A stretch of 64,000 nt of DNA from Paramacrobiotus metropolitanus (Eukaryota; Tardigrada; Eutardigrada; Parachela; Macrobiotidae): positions 1,488,001-1,552,000 of the forward strand of contig NW_026570224.1 in NCBI RefSeq assembly GCF_019649055.1. Direction: 5' to 3'. Below the pieces are notes generated by a model, which worked only from the letters and a program-made list of their open reading frames with translations, was not told the origin of the DNA and did not search any database. Position numbers and translations under genes: made by a program. Positions 25,337 to 37,723 of the stretch are shown here, piece by piece (positions within the stretch are counted from its first letter, which is position 1; every line of letters starts with the position of its first letter).

Positions 25337-26485
25337 TTATTTTGCAATGGAACTTGCCGGAGTTGTTGAACGTAACGAACCGACATAGTCATCATACTGG
25401 GCTAGGTAGAAGTTACCGGCCAATGGTTTGTTTAAATTGAATTCTGTTGCAAATTCATGTAGTGAAAATTTATAACGGGGTCTAGCTAAATGCTGACGTT
25501 GAACTAATGGCATATTCGAATGCTGTTTGTACACCACTGTGATGTATCGGTGGATACCTACAAAAAATAGAAACGAATCAAACGATAGTACCTGTACTGA
25601 AACCCGAAAACTGTGATAACAATACATTAATTAGATGTTATACAAAGGGAAAGGTTATTCTTAGGTCCCTACCGGATTCCTTTCTTGGAGGCCTGCTGCC
25701 TCGATACTCCATCAAGGTTTCTCCGGCGGTAACGTTGATTCCTGGTATATTGACCACTGTCCAATGGTTAACGGCCCCCATCGAGTTGTTTTCTTTTGTT
25801 GGGACATCTGGATCTTTACAATCACACACAAATTATTTACACGTCGATTTATAAGTTTGTTTACCACTTCAGTTTTATCATGCAGTCTCACAAATTTCTA
25901 ATTGATTAGTTTGCGTGACGTAAGGACATCCTTTATTTGACCAGGGTAACATCGACCACAGGTCCACAAACAATGTTGCGCGATCGCACAAGCGCCTTGG
26001 CTCAAGTATACCAGAAACGAAGACAAGAAATGCGTTCATAGAAAACATTTGCGTTATTTGTAAACAATGGAATATCGGCAAAATAGCTTGTACTGGTTGT
26101 TCACATATTTAAACTGTTTAATTTGCATTATTACCAATCATCACGAGGGCATAGAATGCGTGAGGCTCAGTTTTCCAAACCACCACTGGCGTGTCCTTTA
26201 CTTGAAACGGAGTGAGTTCATTTCCATAAGACACCACGACACCGGAACTGGGATAGCTGATCTGACAATAAGCCGTACAAGCATAACGTTCATAGCATGG
26301 ATGGTGCGAGTTCTCAAATATGCGTACAGTAAACAGATTGTTGAGATATGTGAAGTACAATCTATACATAAAAAGAAGAAAAACTTTAGTAGCTAAAATT
26401 GTTTGATTAAGCATACTTCTAAAGAGTTTGGTGGAACTTCCTTCAGTACTCCCGGCACCACATCGTGGTTCAAATAGTTGTGCAT
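25337..26485 (-). CDS. Phosphatidylethanolamine-binding protein (PEBP), cytosolic form
   Basis: Exons 26485-26417, 26261-26135, 25813-25673 and 25557-25337 give 185 residues, close to the usual 187. The PEBP ligand pocket is complete: DPDVPTKEN (D-P-D-x-P), VNHWTVVNIPG with the conserved His, and GIHRYITVVYKQ (G-x-H-R). The opening HDVVPGVLKEVPP and the terminal NFYLAQYDDYV also match. PEBPs bind phospholipid head groups; some (RKIP) inhibit Raf, others inhibit serine proteases. The start MHNYLN is chosen because it gives family length; no signal peptide exon was found upstream, unlike the neighbour. Introns (phases 0, 1, 1) are at the same places as in the copy at 27828-29522, so the two arose by tandem duplication. 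Confidence 0.9.
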
Positions 26486-27827
26486 AATATCACTTTTGAC
26501 AAGACTTGCGTATCGCAAACATAACTGAGACCTGAAGTGCAAACATGCTGGCATCCAACGCAAACAAATACGACTTTCCCATTTTTGTTAATTTTGAGGA
26601 ATCGCTTATTTAGCCTGTAGGTTAGAAAATTAGCACAGTAAACCGCATTGTCTTTCACTAATGATAAAGGAAACTGCAAATTAAGTTGCGCTTTGGTGAC
26701 ATTCGTCTATAGCAGTGCTTTTATAAATATTAGCAGTAAGCAAGTAACAAATTTCTGTGTACTACGTGCCGTACCTTTGTTGTGAACCATGTTGTTATTG
26801 CAATATCTTAGAAAGAACCCCCTCGCTGTAAAAAAGGCAAGTTGGCATATAGCTTTGCGATATATCTGCAAAGATTTTACGAAGATAAACTGGATGCCGG
26901 AACACAAAAATCCAAAGTGCAAAACGAGCAGTTTAAGTAATGAAATTTACTTACAATGGTTAGTATAATTTACAATTGTATACGCGTATGATCGACTGAC
27001 AATTGTGAGTTATGTTTAATAATAGATAAATGCGAACGACTTAATTTACATACATCACTCGGCCAAGAACCTCGGTGAACTCCATATTTGCCAGCTTATG
27101 ATTGGTTGTGGTATCGATTCTTATGGCGTTCTCCTAATTTGGGTTGAAACTTTAAATGTTTTAATTAACCTTTTATTCAAACTCTCAACTATGCAATAAA
27201 GCTGTCGGAGAGCTGCTACTACAGTAGTATAATAGTATAGTTGGTATTGTGTGACAACTTGGCAATAATCAACTAAATTATGCAGCATATCATGATCAGG
27301 TTACGAGTAGATCCAGGAAGCGCAGCAGAAGTGAGAAGGTTCAAAAGTTACGAAAATACAATTGGTTTGCGAAGCGATACGTGCATGATTATTAATATTA
27401 ACCACTGGCATTTGAAACCATTACTAACAGGGCCCTGGACAAAGAAATGTGTCACGATCAAGGAATTGTCAAAGAAGATTAATTTGTGAAAGTAGTGGTA
27501 ACCGTCGGGGGAGTTCTTACGTCAGAGAATCAGTACTGAAAATGAGCGCGGAAGTACATGCAGTGTCTGTCCTCGGAACATATGAGCGACAACTAGGGAC
27601 GTGGTTTTAGATTTTGGAATGCCTGATCGGGAATAATGGATCCCGTCGTCCCGATGTTGTTTTATCTCGGCAGCTTTATTCTGGGTATGTTAGTCGCACA
27701 TGAATAAGATTTTCAGAGCATATCAATTAATGGTAAGGTGCAAATAAAAGACGACCCGCAAAGGTAGAAAAACCGCTTGGAATTGGCCGCCGCTGGTTAC
27801 CCTAAATGATTTGGATGGTAGTTCCAG
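26486..27827. other. Spacer between the two PEBP genes
   Basis: 1.3 kb, AT-rich. Upstream of the first PEBP start, and 3' of the second PEBP gene. ORFs of 60-70 codons show nothing recognisable. Confidence 0.35.
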
Positions 27828-29522
27828 TTAAGCGCTGGAATTGGTGGGCAAACGGTCAAAAAACCCGTCATACTGAGCCACATAGTAATTTCCCGCAAAT
27901 GGATCACCCAGGTTGTGCTCCTTTGCAAAATTTTTTATGCTGAACTTCCTCCGGTCACTAAATAGGGCACCGGGCAATGAATTCTTGTCGATTCTTCCGG
28001 TTTGCTTGTATACCAGCTGAACGTAGCGGTGTAAACCTTTGAAAAAATTTCGATCAAGTAGCGCATGTACATCTGAATAATTACAAAATTGCTACTCGTA
28101 TATTGTGCAGAAGTCAGTCGGTTTTTGATTATTTGCGGATAAAGTACGATTTAACTGCATCTAATAATTATTTATTATCAATTACCAGTGGGTACTGGGT
28201 ACTGTTCGGCTTAATTTATGCGCCGCGTTGTAGCTTGTAGTTGGTTTTCTGTTTTATATAAATTACCTGAACCTTTCGGTGGATGAGGCCCACGATAAGA
28301 CTGAATTACATCTCCGCTGGAAAGGTCGTTCTTCTTAACATTGATCACCAGCCAATGATTTATACTTCTGGTGACCGGATTTTCACGGTTAGGCACATCC
28401 AAATCTTATTTTGACGAAAACACCAAAATGAGCAAATTAATCTTTTAATGCACCAGACACTGAGCTTTGTGAAATGAAATATGTTAGGAAAACCGGTGTA
28501 TGTTTCAAAGAAATTTCTGAGATTGCGAACTACGCGTAAAACGCATGCACATATACGCATGCACGCATGCGTTATCGTAATTATCTACGAACCTTATACG
28601 AGTAAGTACGCAAATCTAGCAAAATTTACAAAGCTCAAGCAGTACGACACTAATAAGTACCAGTCAAGTTTTATGAAATTTCGCAAAATAAAATATTGCG
28701 ACACTAAATTATCTCACCATGAGTTCTTCTATTTCTTCTCAGTTCTATTTTGGCTTCTGTAACGATCGTTTTACTTTAAAAAATGTTCTAGGTAGATACC
28801 TGACATGCTGATGGTAAAAAGGTCGCTGTCCCGAGAAAGCCATGCAACATTTGGTTGATGTTCGGTGTCTTCGGGTTTCAACTCATTTCCAAAATTCACT
28901 TCTTTTCCTTTGGTATAAGTAACCTACATTCAAATACTGTACATACAAAATTAGCATAATTAAAATGTCATTGGCATATACACTGACCTGCAGCGATTAT
29001 GGAATAAAAACTAGTAGGACAGTACTTATAATTTGATCTGTTGGGTTGTATAATCAACTGCATGTCATGCTCTCTGTACATTTTATATCCTTGTTAATTG
29101 CCTACCATATTTTACTGTTTGTTCGCAGTCTCTCAAAAATTCATACAGTACTTTGGCCAATTTTCAGAAATACAAATTTAAAGCTCGAGATACTAGCTAT
29201 AAACGTTTAACGTAAGGGCTAAAAAAACTATCAAGGATCAAATACTCCCGAATCATAACTTCACATCTTTCTATTAAATCTATATACATACTTGTACATG
29301 TATCTATCACGTAGTCATAACAAGTACGTAGTGTTAGAATTTTGACATTACTAAAGTGATACGTATACTTACCATCAAGCCTTCCTGGGGAGCTTTGTCA
29401 ACCAGATCTGGAACAACCTCGCCTTTGGAAAACCTTTCTGCTACGTTCTGATTGACACCTTGCACAGCGCTAGCGCAACTCAGGAAAAGAATCCACCAAC
29501 ATCCAGAAAAGTGTGATTGCAT
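27828..29522 (-). CDS. Phosphatidylethanolamine-binding protein (PEBP), secreted form
   Basis: Exons 29522-29373, 28923-28800, 28404-28267 and 28036-27828, 206 residues. The first 22 residues (MQSHFSGCWWILFLSCASAV then QG) form a clear signal peptide, so the protein is probably secreted or in the endomembrane system. The PEBP core follows: GEVVPDLVDKAP, NELKPEDTEHQPNVAW, DLDVPNREN, SINHWLVINVKKND, GLHRYVQLVYKQ and NYYVAQYDGFFD. The usual D-P-D-x-P pocket motif reads D-L-D-V-P, a change at a conserved Pro. Introns match those of the neighbouring PEBP in position and phase. A secreted PEBP could be a protease inhibitor or lipid carrier, but that is inference. Confidence 0.9.
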
Positions 29523-30390
29523 TGTTAGTAGCTGATTATTGAGTACTGCAGAAAACGCTAGCCAGTCACAAATACATAAAGAATTTGGAGTAGAACAATT
29601 AATTTGCGTGTGAATTACTGTACTCTGTACATACGTATCGCTAATATTCTAGTACAAATATACGGACCTTATCGGCATGCCAGTATGCACAGCTAGGGCG
29701 TATAGGAAGGAAGCAAATCCACGTTCTCACGGAAGTTCAAAAGAGCTAACTCCGGTTTTGTGAACAAACTTGTCAAGCAACTTTTTCTAATGTAAGTGGG
29801 AAGAGAACCACCAAGTCTACGATATGGTATCAAAATTTAATATCAATAACTAGCAAACGCACGGCAACACGTGCAACCGGTTTTGCATTTTCCGTAGAAT
29901 ACGCCGCCTTAAAAAATTACTACATACATACTTTTTGTGTTGCTTAACCATTTTGTCGCTGTTATTCTTAAGCCGATTATAATTAGATTAATATTATTAT
30001 TATACCATGAGTATCCATGCAGACTTGGCCAGGTACTAATGTTAATTACTTTGATTTTGTGGTGGTAAAGAAATCCTATTTAAACTACTTCCAAGGATTT
30101 CACTTTTGTTTGAATTTTACCAAAGGCATTTTACCAAATACAACACGAATACCGGTAAGAAGTATGGACACATCTGCGCAACCATATCCACATTTGTCCA
30201 GCGGGCTCCGTTACATACTAGTACAGGATTTCCGCGATGGATTTCGGCCCACCATGGACTGATTCAAGCGGCATGCCATAATGGTGTCGATGTTCCAGTT
30301 TGACTCTTATTACACTACTTATACCCTTATACAGTACGTACTGTACTGAAAAAGCTTGACTTCGGTGATTGTTGCAACTTGTTGCAAATT

Positions 30391-30485
30391 TGTTTTTGGA
30401 TGTTTTTGGATGTTTGGATGTTTTTGGATGTTTTGGATGTTTTTGGATGTTTGGATGTTTTGGTGTTTGGATGTTTTTGGATGTG
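30391..30485. repeat. Minisatellite of 8-10-nt units (tttttggatg)
   Basis: About ten head-to-tail units whose T run varies (tttggatg, ttttggatg, tttttggatg). No spacers of constant length, so it is a simple tandem repeat. Confidence 0.9.
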
Positions 30486-31657
30486 AATTGCTTACAATAA
30501 TTATAAGTTTTCAACACGTTGACGATCTTTGCCTGCATAATTTCCTTACACGAAATTAGTAAGCAGTGCTTGCTCGCTATCAAGCTTTCTGTTCTTAGTT
30601 TCTCAGTTTGTTATTTTTGGAATGACAGCCGATTGCAAAAGGCATAAACGTGACGGCATGAAAATGATGGCGACTGTGATTTTCCCTGATTTTGTCCGTA
30701 ACTACGAACGATGTCCGAAACGGCAGTCCAGGTTCATCTAATCACCTCTTCTAATCACAAGATTAGAGTGAGCCAACGAAGGTAGGTCGAACAGAAAAGT
30801 GTAATTTTTTGTAGTATTGTTCTGATAGTTGTTAGTTTATACTAGTATAAAAAAGTAGCTGTACCTTTGTGTAAAAATGCCGTGGTTTTTTCGTTTTTGC
30901 GTTGAGAGATGGACTTATTCTGATTTCTGAGCTGGTCGGTTCGGGGAACATCATAACGCGCCAGGCTAGAATTACTCTCATAAAAATTAAAATTGATAAA
31001 AATGATAAAATACAAATGTTATTATGAGTTGTAACTTGTAGTTGTAGCATGCTATTTATTGACGATTGTTGTAACATAAAAATTGTAATTATTGGTTAAT
31101 CCAAGCCTGTCTTCGTTTTTCGAGCAGGACAGAAATATTTAAGTCCAGTTGTCAACTTGTCCACCGTTGCTTTTTTTGTTAACTTACAATTAACTTGATA
31201 TTGATATTTTAATTTTTTGTAATACAGCTGCGCTGTGGTAAAGGTGAATTGATTACAGTATTAATTCGTTTTACATAAAGTATTCTGTAATTGTAATTTG
31301 TGCGCCTGCAGCGATCGTAATCTGAAACCTGATTGCTGTGCATGCGAAGTGATTGTTAACGCTGTCGTGCATGCCTTTTAAACCATGGTCATCCAGCAAA
31401 TGGAATGTTCGATAGCTTCCGTGGTATCTATGTACTTGGAATCCTTGAGTCATTTCAGAACCGTTTTCTTTTAGTTTGCTTGACTGTTGTTTGCTACTTG
31501 TTAGTAACGGATGTACAGTCAGTAGATACAGACTTATACCGTATATTTTATTTTGCGTGCTTCGTGTAACGGTAAAAATAACTTTGTTCAGTAGTTCGTT
31601 ATATGTTAAGTATGTATTATGTACAGTAGTTGTTTACTTTTAAAGTATTTTTTATAC

Positions 31658-31689
31658 TACAAGTATCGGTCGCGTGACCGATACTTGTA
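31658..31689. repeat. Perfect 14-bp inverted repeat with 4-nt loop
   Basis: Arm tacaagtatcggtc, loop gcgt, exact reverse-complement arm; weaker pairing extends outwards through AT-rich sequence. It lies about 350 nt upstream of the SOCS start codon. Confidence 0.8.
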
Positions 31690-32047
31690 ATATAAAAATA
31701 AAAAGTATACTGTAGCCCCCCGCACAAGTTGCTCCACTGTCAGATCCGGCCGTTGCCTTGGCCCTGCACACACTGCGCTGAACAGCGAGCAATGCTAAAA
31801 TTAATAATAATAATAATAATAGTAAAGATAATATTATTATTGCAACTTTGATTATTGCAACTCGTGCCCTCTGCAGTGCTGAACCGGCCTTCTTCGTCGG
31901 CCCCATAATGCCGATTTTATATGTTTTATACGTATGTATTTTACTGGTACTAAATCTGGCTACTCCTGGGAATTAAGTGAGTTTTTCAAGGTATTTTTTT
32001 GCTCCATTACAGTTTCTTCCATTCAGGGATCAGACATTGCGTATAAA

Positions 32048-34168
32048 ATGTTCCGCAGGACAAAATCCTATCCAGTTCCTAGCTACGAGAACAATGGTTC
32101 CCACTCTCCTCTGATTAAATCCGAATCGTGTGGCTGTGAACCGCGTAAATCCCTTACCGGCGAACAGAAACCGGGAATACTGGCTAAAATACGCTCCCGT
32201 ATGTGCCGGACATCCCTTCAAGAGAGAAACGGCTCGGACTGTGGATCTCATCAGTCCGATTCCATTCGCAGCAACTGGTCAGTCTCTGTCAGTAAAATTC
32301 CGTTGAAGCGAACTTCCGTTGATAATGTGCCAAACAGTGGTCATCGGCTTCTTCACGAACGGCGCAGTGTCACTGGACCGTTGCATCTTCCCGGAAGAGG
32401 GGCATCTCCTCCGAAATCCGGTAGCTGTCGCCGATCACACCCTTCATCCACCGATATGCGCTCACCCACCACTCCACCCAAAGTCCCGGCGCGCAGTCCC
32501 GTGTCATTGGGATTAGTGCCGTCGAGTGGCAGTCCCCATAGTAATCCGGATATTCATCGGCTGGTGAAGATTGCCGAAGTGGATAAGCCCATAGAGGCGC
32601 GTCCCTTGAGTCCTCCTACGGGGCTGCATCGGCCGTTGAGCATGTCCCGCTCCTTTAAACCACTCCCTCCGCTGCCCGTAACTGAAGGTGACGAGCATGA
32701 TGCTGTCGAGGGTAAGTGGTTGTGAGAAATGTGAAGGTTCACTGTTGTTTGAGTATGTCAAAGATCGCTCGTGCAATGTCTCCAGGGCAGCCTTTGACAG
32801 ACGCTCCTTTGTTTTCAAGTTGCTGGCACAGCTGTTGATCGACTATTTGGGGACTTTATGTTGGCAGGCGATTCATATCCTGCGAACCTTGTACTTTATT
32901 TCGATTGATTTCTGTGCCTTACTTGTCAGATCGGCGATGCCTGTAATTACAAGGCGAAGAGTATCTTTTTTAATATGGTCGGTTAATGAGTGGTTTGTCA
33001 CAACTTACAAACATGAGATTGTATCATCGCACTGAGTGAAGCCCGTACATACGGTAGCTGGGATATATCTGAAGTTATACTTTGGTTATTACTTAATACG
33101 TAGTAGTTAAACTTCAAACGCGTTTTACGATTAGTTATGTTTAATTTTAAATTTAAATAAGTTGCGCCTTCTGGAACGCAATCAAAATTTTGATGAAAAG
33201 TGTACTAGAGGGGATCGGATCGAATAGCAAGCAGCACAAATATACAAGAACTTCAAGAAGGCATTTCAGCTATGTTGCAAAATTATGCAACGTGCCAGAC
33301 ATCTGCTAAATTGCGAATCCATGTGATCATAATTGTTTGATAACCGTACCGACTCGAACAGCAAAACACATAATATTATACCAAAATATCTTCGAAGGTT
33401 AATTTCGTATCTACGTATGTGATAATTCTTTGTAACTCGATTTTTGAGCTAGTGGACAAGCCGGAAATTCATTTTACGTCTATTTAAGTGCACGTTTCAT
33501 AACCGCGTAGTCAAGCCCCGCGAAAACGCACTTGATTAAGTTTTTCGATTTTAGATCATGTTGATCAAATCGAGGAGAACGATGTTTGTGACAACAGCGA
33601 GCAGCCGCCCAACGAACACGCTCCGGCCCCTCCAGTTGAGCTGTTGTATCGACCAGTGGACGAAAGTTACTCAGTGACATCCGAACTCCAGAACCTGGCT
33701 CATCATGGATGGTACTGGGGGCCGATTTCGCGGTCAGAGGCAGAAGAACGTCTGGTCGATCTACCGGACGGTGCTTTCTTAGTGCGAAACTCGTTGGACA
33801 GGCGTTATCTCCTGAGCTTAAGTTTCCGCTCCTTCCAACAGACTCTCCACGCGCGCATTGAGTACGAGAATTGCCGTTTTAGCTTCTATCCGCAGATTGA
33901 AAAAGACGCCTACCATTCAGTTGTTGATTTGATTAAGAGTGCTATGGAGAAAGCTTCGACGGTTTGCTATAGCCGCAGTCGCCAGCCAGATTCACCGGCA
34001 TTTCCGGTGCGACTGACCCATCCGGTCAGCCGCTTCGCGGAAGTAGGCAAGCTGCAATTTTTATGTAAATTTACGATCAGGTTGCATATAAGAGCCGATT
34101 ATTTGGCGCAGACGCCCCTGCCTGAGTCGATCCGGAAGTACCTCTCGTCATGTCCCACTGATGGTTAA
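32048..34168 (+). CDS. SOCS6/SOCS7-type suppressor of cytokine signalling
   Basis: Two exons, 32048-32711 and 33555-34168 (phase 1), 425 residues. A long Ser/Pro-rich N-terminus carries several P-x-x-P stretches (LPPLPV, PPKVPARSPV). The SH2 domain runs from about 270 (HHGWYWGPIS) with the phosphotyrosine-binding Arg in GAFLVRNS, then YLLSLSFRSFQQTLHARIEY. The SOCS box (VSRFAEVGKLQFLCKFTIRL ... LPESIRKYL) closes the protein. SH2 and box are closest to the SOCS6/SOCS7 group (Drosophila Socs16D). These adaptors recruit elongin B/C-Cullin5 to phosphotyrosine targets. The upstream frame stays open to 31934, but a likely intron there makes 32048 the better start. AATAAA at 34478-34483. Confidence 0.93.
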
Positions 34169-34805
34169 ATTTTTCATTCTTGTTGATGTAATTGTCTTTT
34201 CTTATTTGTAGATATATTTCATTCCGTTATGTACGATATTTTAAAGGAGGTTTAAAAACTGAGCTGTGCGATTCGATATAGGTATCTGTACTTGTTTGTA
34301 AGTTCTCTATTTGCTCAGACTGAACAGTGTTTAATTATTTTGTTAACAATTCACCGCTTGTTCAGTCAGCTAATTATTCTTTGAAACGAAATTTTTACAA
34401 ATCTGCAAGAACAACAACAGAGGATATCACATCAGAAATGTCGCCGCTGATTGAGGCCGGTGAGATTAGCGATCTGCAATAAAGAAGTGACATACTTTTC
34501 TTATAACAGACTAACAGCCTCTAATTCTGGAGAAAGGGAAATATGTGTCTTACAGTTGTAACGCCAGCATTGAGCAACGGAAGCGTGTTACTTAAAGGCT
34601 CTTGTACCTAGAACAAACAAACATCAAATTCGATACATCCGCTAAGTGAAAGATTAGGTAATCGCTAAGTCTGACCCAACTCTTTCGATTCAACCTTTTA
34701 ACGGCATTCACATAGCCTGCCTCGCCAGTTTCATGCACTATGTACATTACATGGGTATTCCGATTATAACCAATAAGTTACCAATTATATGATTTTATAT
34801 AATAT
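34169..34805. other. Convergent 3' spacer between SOCS and COQ9
   Basis: Contains the SOCS polyadenylation signal at 34478-34483; otherwise AT-rich without ORFs of note. Confidence 0.35.
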
Positions 34806-35893
34806 CTACATAAACCCATCTATGCTAAGCCGAAATATCGAAGTGATTACTGTTAAGTGATTAACCAAATTAAAGCTAACCCGGTCAATACGGCTATGTA
34901 ACCACAAATAAGCATCCAGTTGACGGTCTAGGAATTCCCAGGTATCGACAAAGCCATCCGACTTATCTTGAAGCATGTGCAGTTCAGTAGCGTTATAAAC
35001 CGCAGCCAGAGCGGCACGCTTCCCATACCAGTTGGACTGAAAAATTAAATATTATATGCCGATAGCAACAGCGCATGATTAACTTCACTAATTTTCTCAT
35101 AATAAAAGAATATTAACACGTAATTAAAACAGAAAATAACTGGATTAAAAGAAACCATATGCGAGGACGAAAGAGCCATCACTGTCGTGATTTAATCGGT
35201 AAGGAAAACACGAAAGCTTTTAAAAAAATTAAATTCCCGAAAACTTACGTCTACAGTGGTATCTCCGCTTAAATACCACATTTCGTCCACCAGTTGGCCA
35301 ACCAGTCGCATGGCTTCCCGTGCATACCTGGGCTGTGCCAAAATTCCTAAACCCGATGCCCACCATTCCAGGAGAGGCGTGTTCAGCATTAAACGTTCTT
35401 TTATGGCCTCTGCGAAAAACCTCTTCAAAGCAGCATGACTGCCACCTGCTAAATTTTTCCGACTTCCACACGTTCTCACGAAGTCTTCGTTATTGCTGTT
35501 ATAAAAGTATATCACCAGATCCGCTCCGCCGCGATCGAACAGTCCGTGAGATATCGAAGGCAAACCACATTCGGCAGCTCCTGGAACGATTTCCAAAATC
35601 TATTAAAAAACATTTACGAAAAACACCGATGCTCTTGCGAGCGGAATGAGTTCCGCCGTATTTTAAGGCATATCAATGTTTAACACAGTAACGATAAAAA
35701 ATCTGCTAGAGAAAGAGGCACCTGCTACCAAGGCATCTTCAGTCCAGCCAAATTCTTCAATCTTCCTCAACGCTGCCTTGAGAATATTTTCTTTGACTTG
35801 CTGCGAATCGTCACTGCAGTTGGGAGACTGGTAAGCATTTGAGTGGAGGCGCCGTTCTGAGACCACGGAATTCCGAAGAACGTGAGCGCTCAT
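34806..35893 (-). CDS. COQ9: Ubiquinone biosynthesis protein COQ9
   Basis: Exons 35893-35722, 35580-35249 and 35036-34806, 244 residues. COQ9 is a TetR-fold lipid-binding protein of the mitochondrial CoQ synthome that presents intermediates to COQ7. Aligned blocks: ALRKIEEFGWTEDALVAG then AAECGLPSISHGLFDRGG (human AAASMFGKDGSELI region), LLEWWASGLGILAQP, LVDEMWYLSGDTTVD and NWYGKRAALAAVYNATELHM, then DTWEFLDRQL. The exon 2 acceptor at 35582/35581 is chosen over an earlier one at 35596 because it keeps phase 1 and restores the conserved ALVAGAAECGL join. The basic, Ser-rich start (MSAHVLRNSVVSERRLHS) fits a mitochondrial presequence. The last 15 residues after RVSFN do not match the family. 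Confidence 0.92.
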
Positions 35894-36736
35894 AGAACGA
35901 TACCGCAGTACGCCGCTTCGATCTGCACAGCAAGGGAATTATCCTTAAGTTCTTCATCTCCTTACAATAACACCAAAGAATTCACATGTTTTTAAACAAT
36001 GTCAAGTGTCAGCTGCGCTTTCAGGGCATGATTATAATTTGCACTGTTTATACTTTCACCGCTTGCATGAAAAGAAAGCTACACCAGATACAGTCATGCA
36101 ATTCATAGGGGTTTGTTGACTCAACTTCAACGAAGGAGAAAACAAACGACAAATTGAAATACCTGCTTGGACGCACCATTTGCATTGATCCTTGAGAAAG
36201 CAGACGAAAGTCCGGCACGCAGAATGGGCCTCCACATACCCACCAGGCAGTTTCCAATCATAATCCCTTCAATCCGGATTCGGTTTGAGCAGTAAAGACT
36301 TCCATATAACAGTAAGCTTAGAAAGTTGGCGGACTTCTCGAGTTACTTGCGTATATAACCTTTTTCGAGAACACACAACAGTACATAATCGCAAAAAATT
36401 TACACAGCTTCTGACTGCATAGTGCAGTAGATGCTTATTAGCATAGAAAGTAAAAGCCTTGTATACGTGCAACTAAAATCGAAAGCGGCGACAAAACCCA
36501 TCTGCGCCAGGCGGGCCGTATGATGCCGTCATCTTACGCAGCTACGTACCTGCACAAGCGTATCATTGCAATCGAGGGCGGAGCATCGAAGTTACAGGGT
36601 AGGAGTGCGTGTGGGTTACAGGGAACCGTGCAAGTCACGCTATGGTTTACGCTGTTAGCTATCTCAGTGCCTCAGTACAGCCAATCTGCATTCCACCTCA
36701 ATACAGCCAATCCGCATTGCCAAAGACTACCATTGA
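35894..36736. other. Spacer upstream of COQ9 and 5' of the retroelement fragment
   Basis: Includes the likely COQ9 promoter side. The stretch 36500-36736 is GC-richer and may be the eroded upstream end of the retroelement; the reading frame is closed by TGA at 36734-36736. Confidence 0.35.
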
Positions 36737-37723
36737 ACCATCACCATCAGACGCACCGAGAAGCTAGCTCCCTCTGCTTATCTGGCATCGGCTTCCTCGT
36801 TGCACCCACTGATCTCCAAGCTGTGTCCGGCGCTTAAGCCAACGGATGTAACGGTAGCCACTCGTGCCTGGAAAGTTATCGCCAACACAGACGATCTCCC
36901 GGCGGAAGCACTGCGACACGTTCAGAAGGCCTGGGACACGCCTACGACGCTACACGCATTTTCTAGGCTGACCTCATTGCGCACCACAAAGGATGAGGTC
37001 GCTCACCTGAAGGCTGTTTCGGTCCCGGAATCCGGCGTATGGATCCATGCACTGCCCGCAGCAAGCCTCGGTAATCTGCTGGAAAATAACGCTCTCCGCA
37101 TCAGCGTTGCGTTGCGTTTGGGTGCACCAATTGTATCCCCGCACGTGTGCGTGTGCGGTGGATCGGTTGACGAATTAGGCCGGCACGGACTCCGCTGCAA
37201 ACGATCTGCCGGACGGCTGCCACGACACGACGGTATCAGTGGGGAGCTCACCCGAGGACTAAAGACAGCCGGTTTCCCAGCCAGAATGGAGCCGAAAGGT
37301 CTTTCAGCGAAGGATCGCAAAAGGCCGGATGTGATCACACTCGTACCATGGGAACGCGGAAAGCCGCTGGCCGTCGACGTGACTTGCGTGGACACACTTG
37401 CAGCCTCTTATATCGATCGCACCTCAATGAATGCCGAGGCCGCAGCTGAACATGCCGAAAGAGCGAAACTGACGAAACACAGCTGGCTGCAGCCACGGTA
37501 TAACTTCATGGCGGCAGCATTCGAAATTTACGGACCGTGGGGAGATGGAACAAAAAGGCTTGTGGATAAGGTTGGAAGCGGTATGGCCACCGCCACAGGC
37601 CAGAAACGTGCGAAAGAGTTTTTTAGACAGCGGCTCTCTATCCAGATACAACGGGGGAATGCGATTTGTGTAATGGGTACAATTCCCGATCAGGATAGCA
37701 TTGAGGAAGTGTTTCTGTTATGA
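36737..37723 (+). mobile_element. 5'-truncated retroelement: C-terminal reverse-transcriptase tail with zinc knuckle and endonuclease-like domain
   Basis: A 328-codon intronless frame ending in TGA. It starts inside the end of a reverse-transcriptase polyprotein (KLAPSAYLASASSLHPLI) and continues to SGVWIHALPAASLGN, a Cys/His knuckle (HVCVCGGSVDELGRHGLRCK) and RKRPDVITLVPW ... LAVDVTCVDTL. The P-D ... D-V-T pattern resembles PD-(D/E)xK restriction-like nucleases, and this Cys/His knuckle plus PD block is a recurring 3' module of reverse-transcriptase elements in invertebrate genomes. Nothing upstream encodes the polymerase core, so it is a 5'-truncated copy. GC content and codon use differ from its neighbours. 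The exact clade is uncertain. Confidence 0.7.

Larger units (their letters stand above)
29523..32047. other. Intergenic region and 5' end of the SOCS gene
   Basis: 2.5 kb. Holds a minisatellite (30391-30485), an AAT-type microsatellite near 31801-31820 and a strong palindrome (31658-31689). An ORF at 30017-30262 has no recognisable family. Near the end, donor-like GTGAGT (31977) or GTATTT (31991) and an acceptor TTCAG at 32026 suggest a small 5' untranslated intron of the SOCS gene. Confidence 0.4.

Noticed and set aside
30391-30485. Regular repeats resembling a CRISPR array
   Set aside because: Units are 8-10 nt, contiguous, with no spacers; the genome is eukaryotic. It is a minisatellite.
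35581-35596. Earlier acceptor for COQ9 exon 2, giving ILEIVPG before AAECG
   Set aside because: It breaks the phase with exon 1 and inserts residues absent from the family; the acceptor at 35582/35581 restores both.
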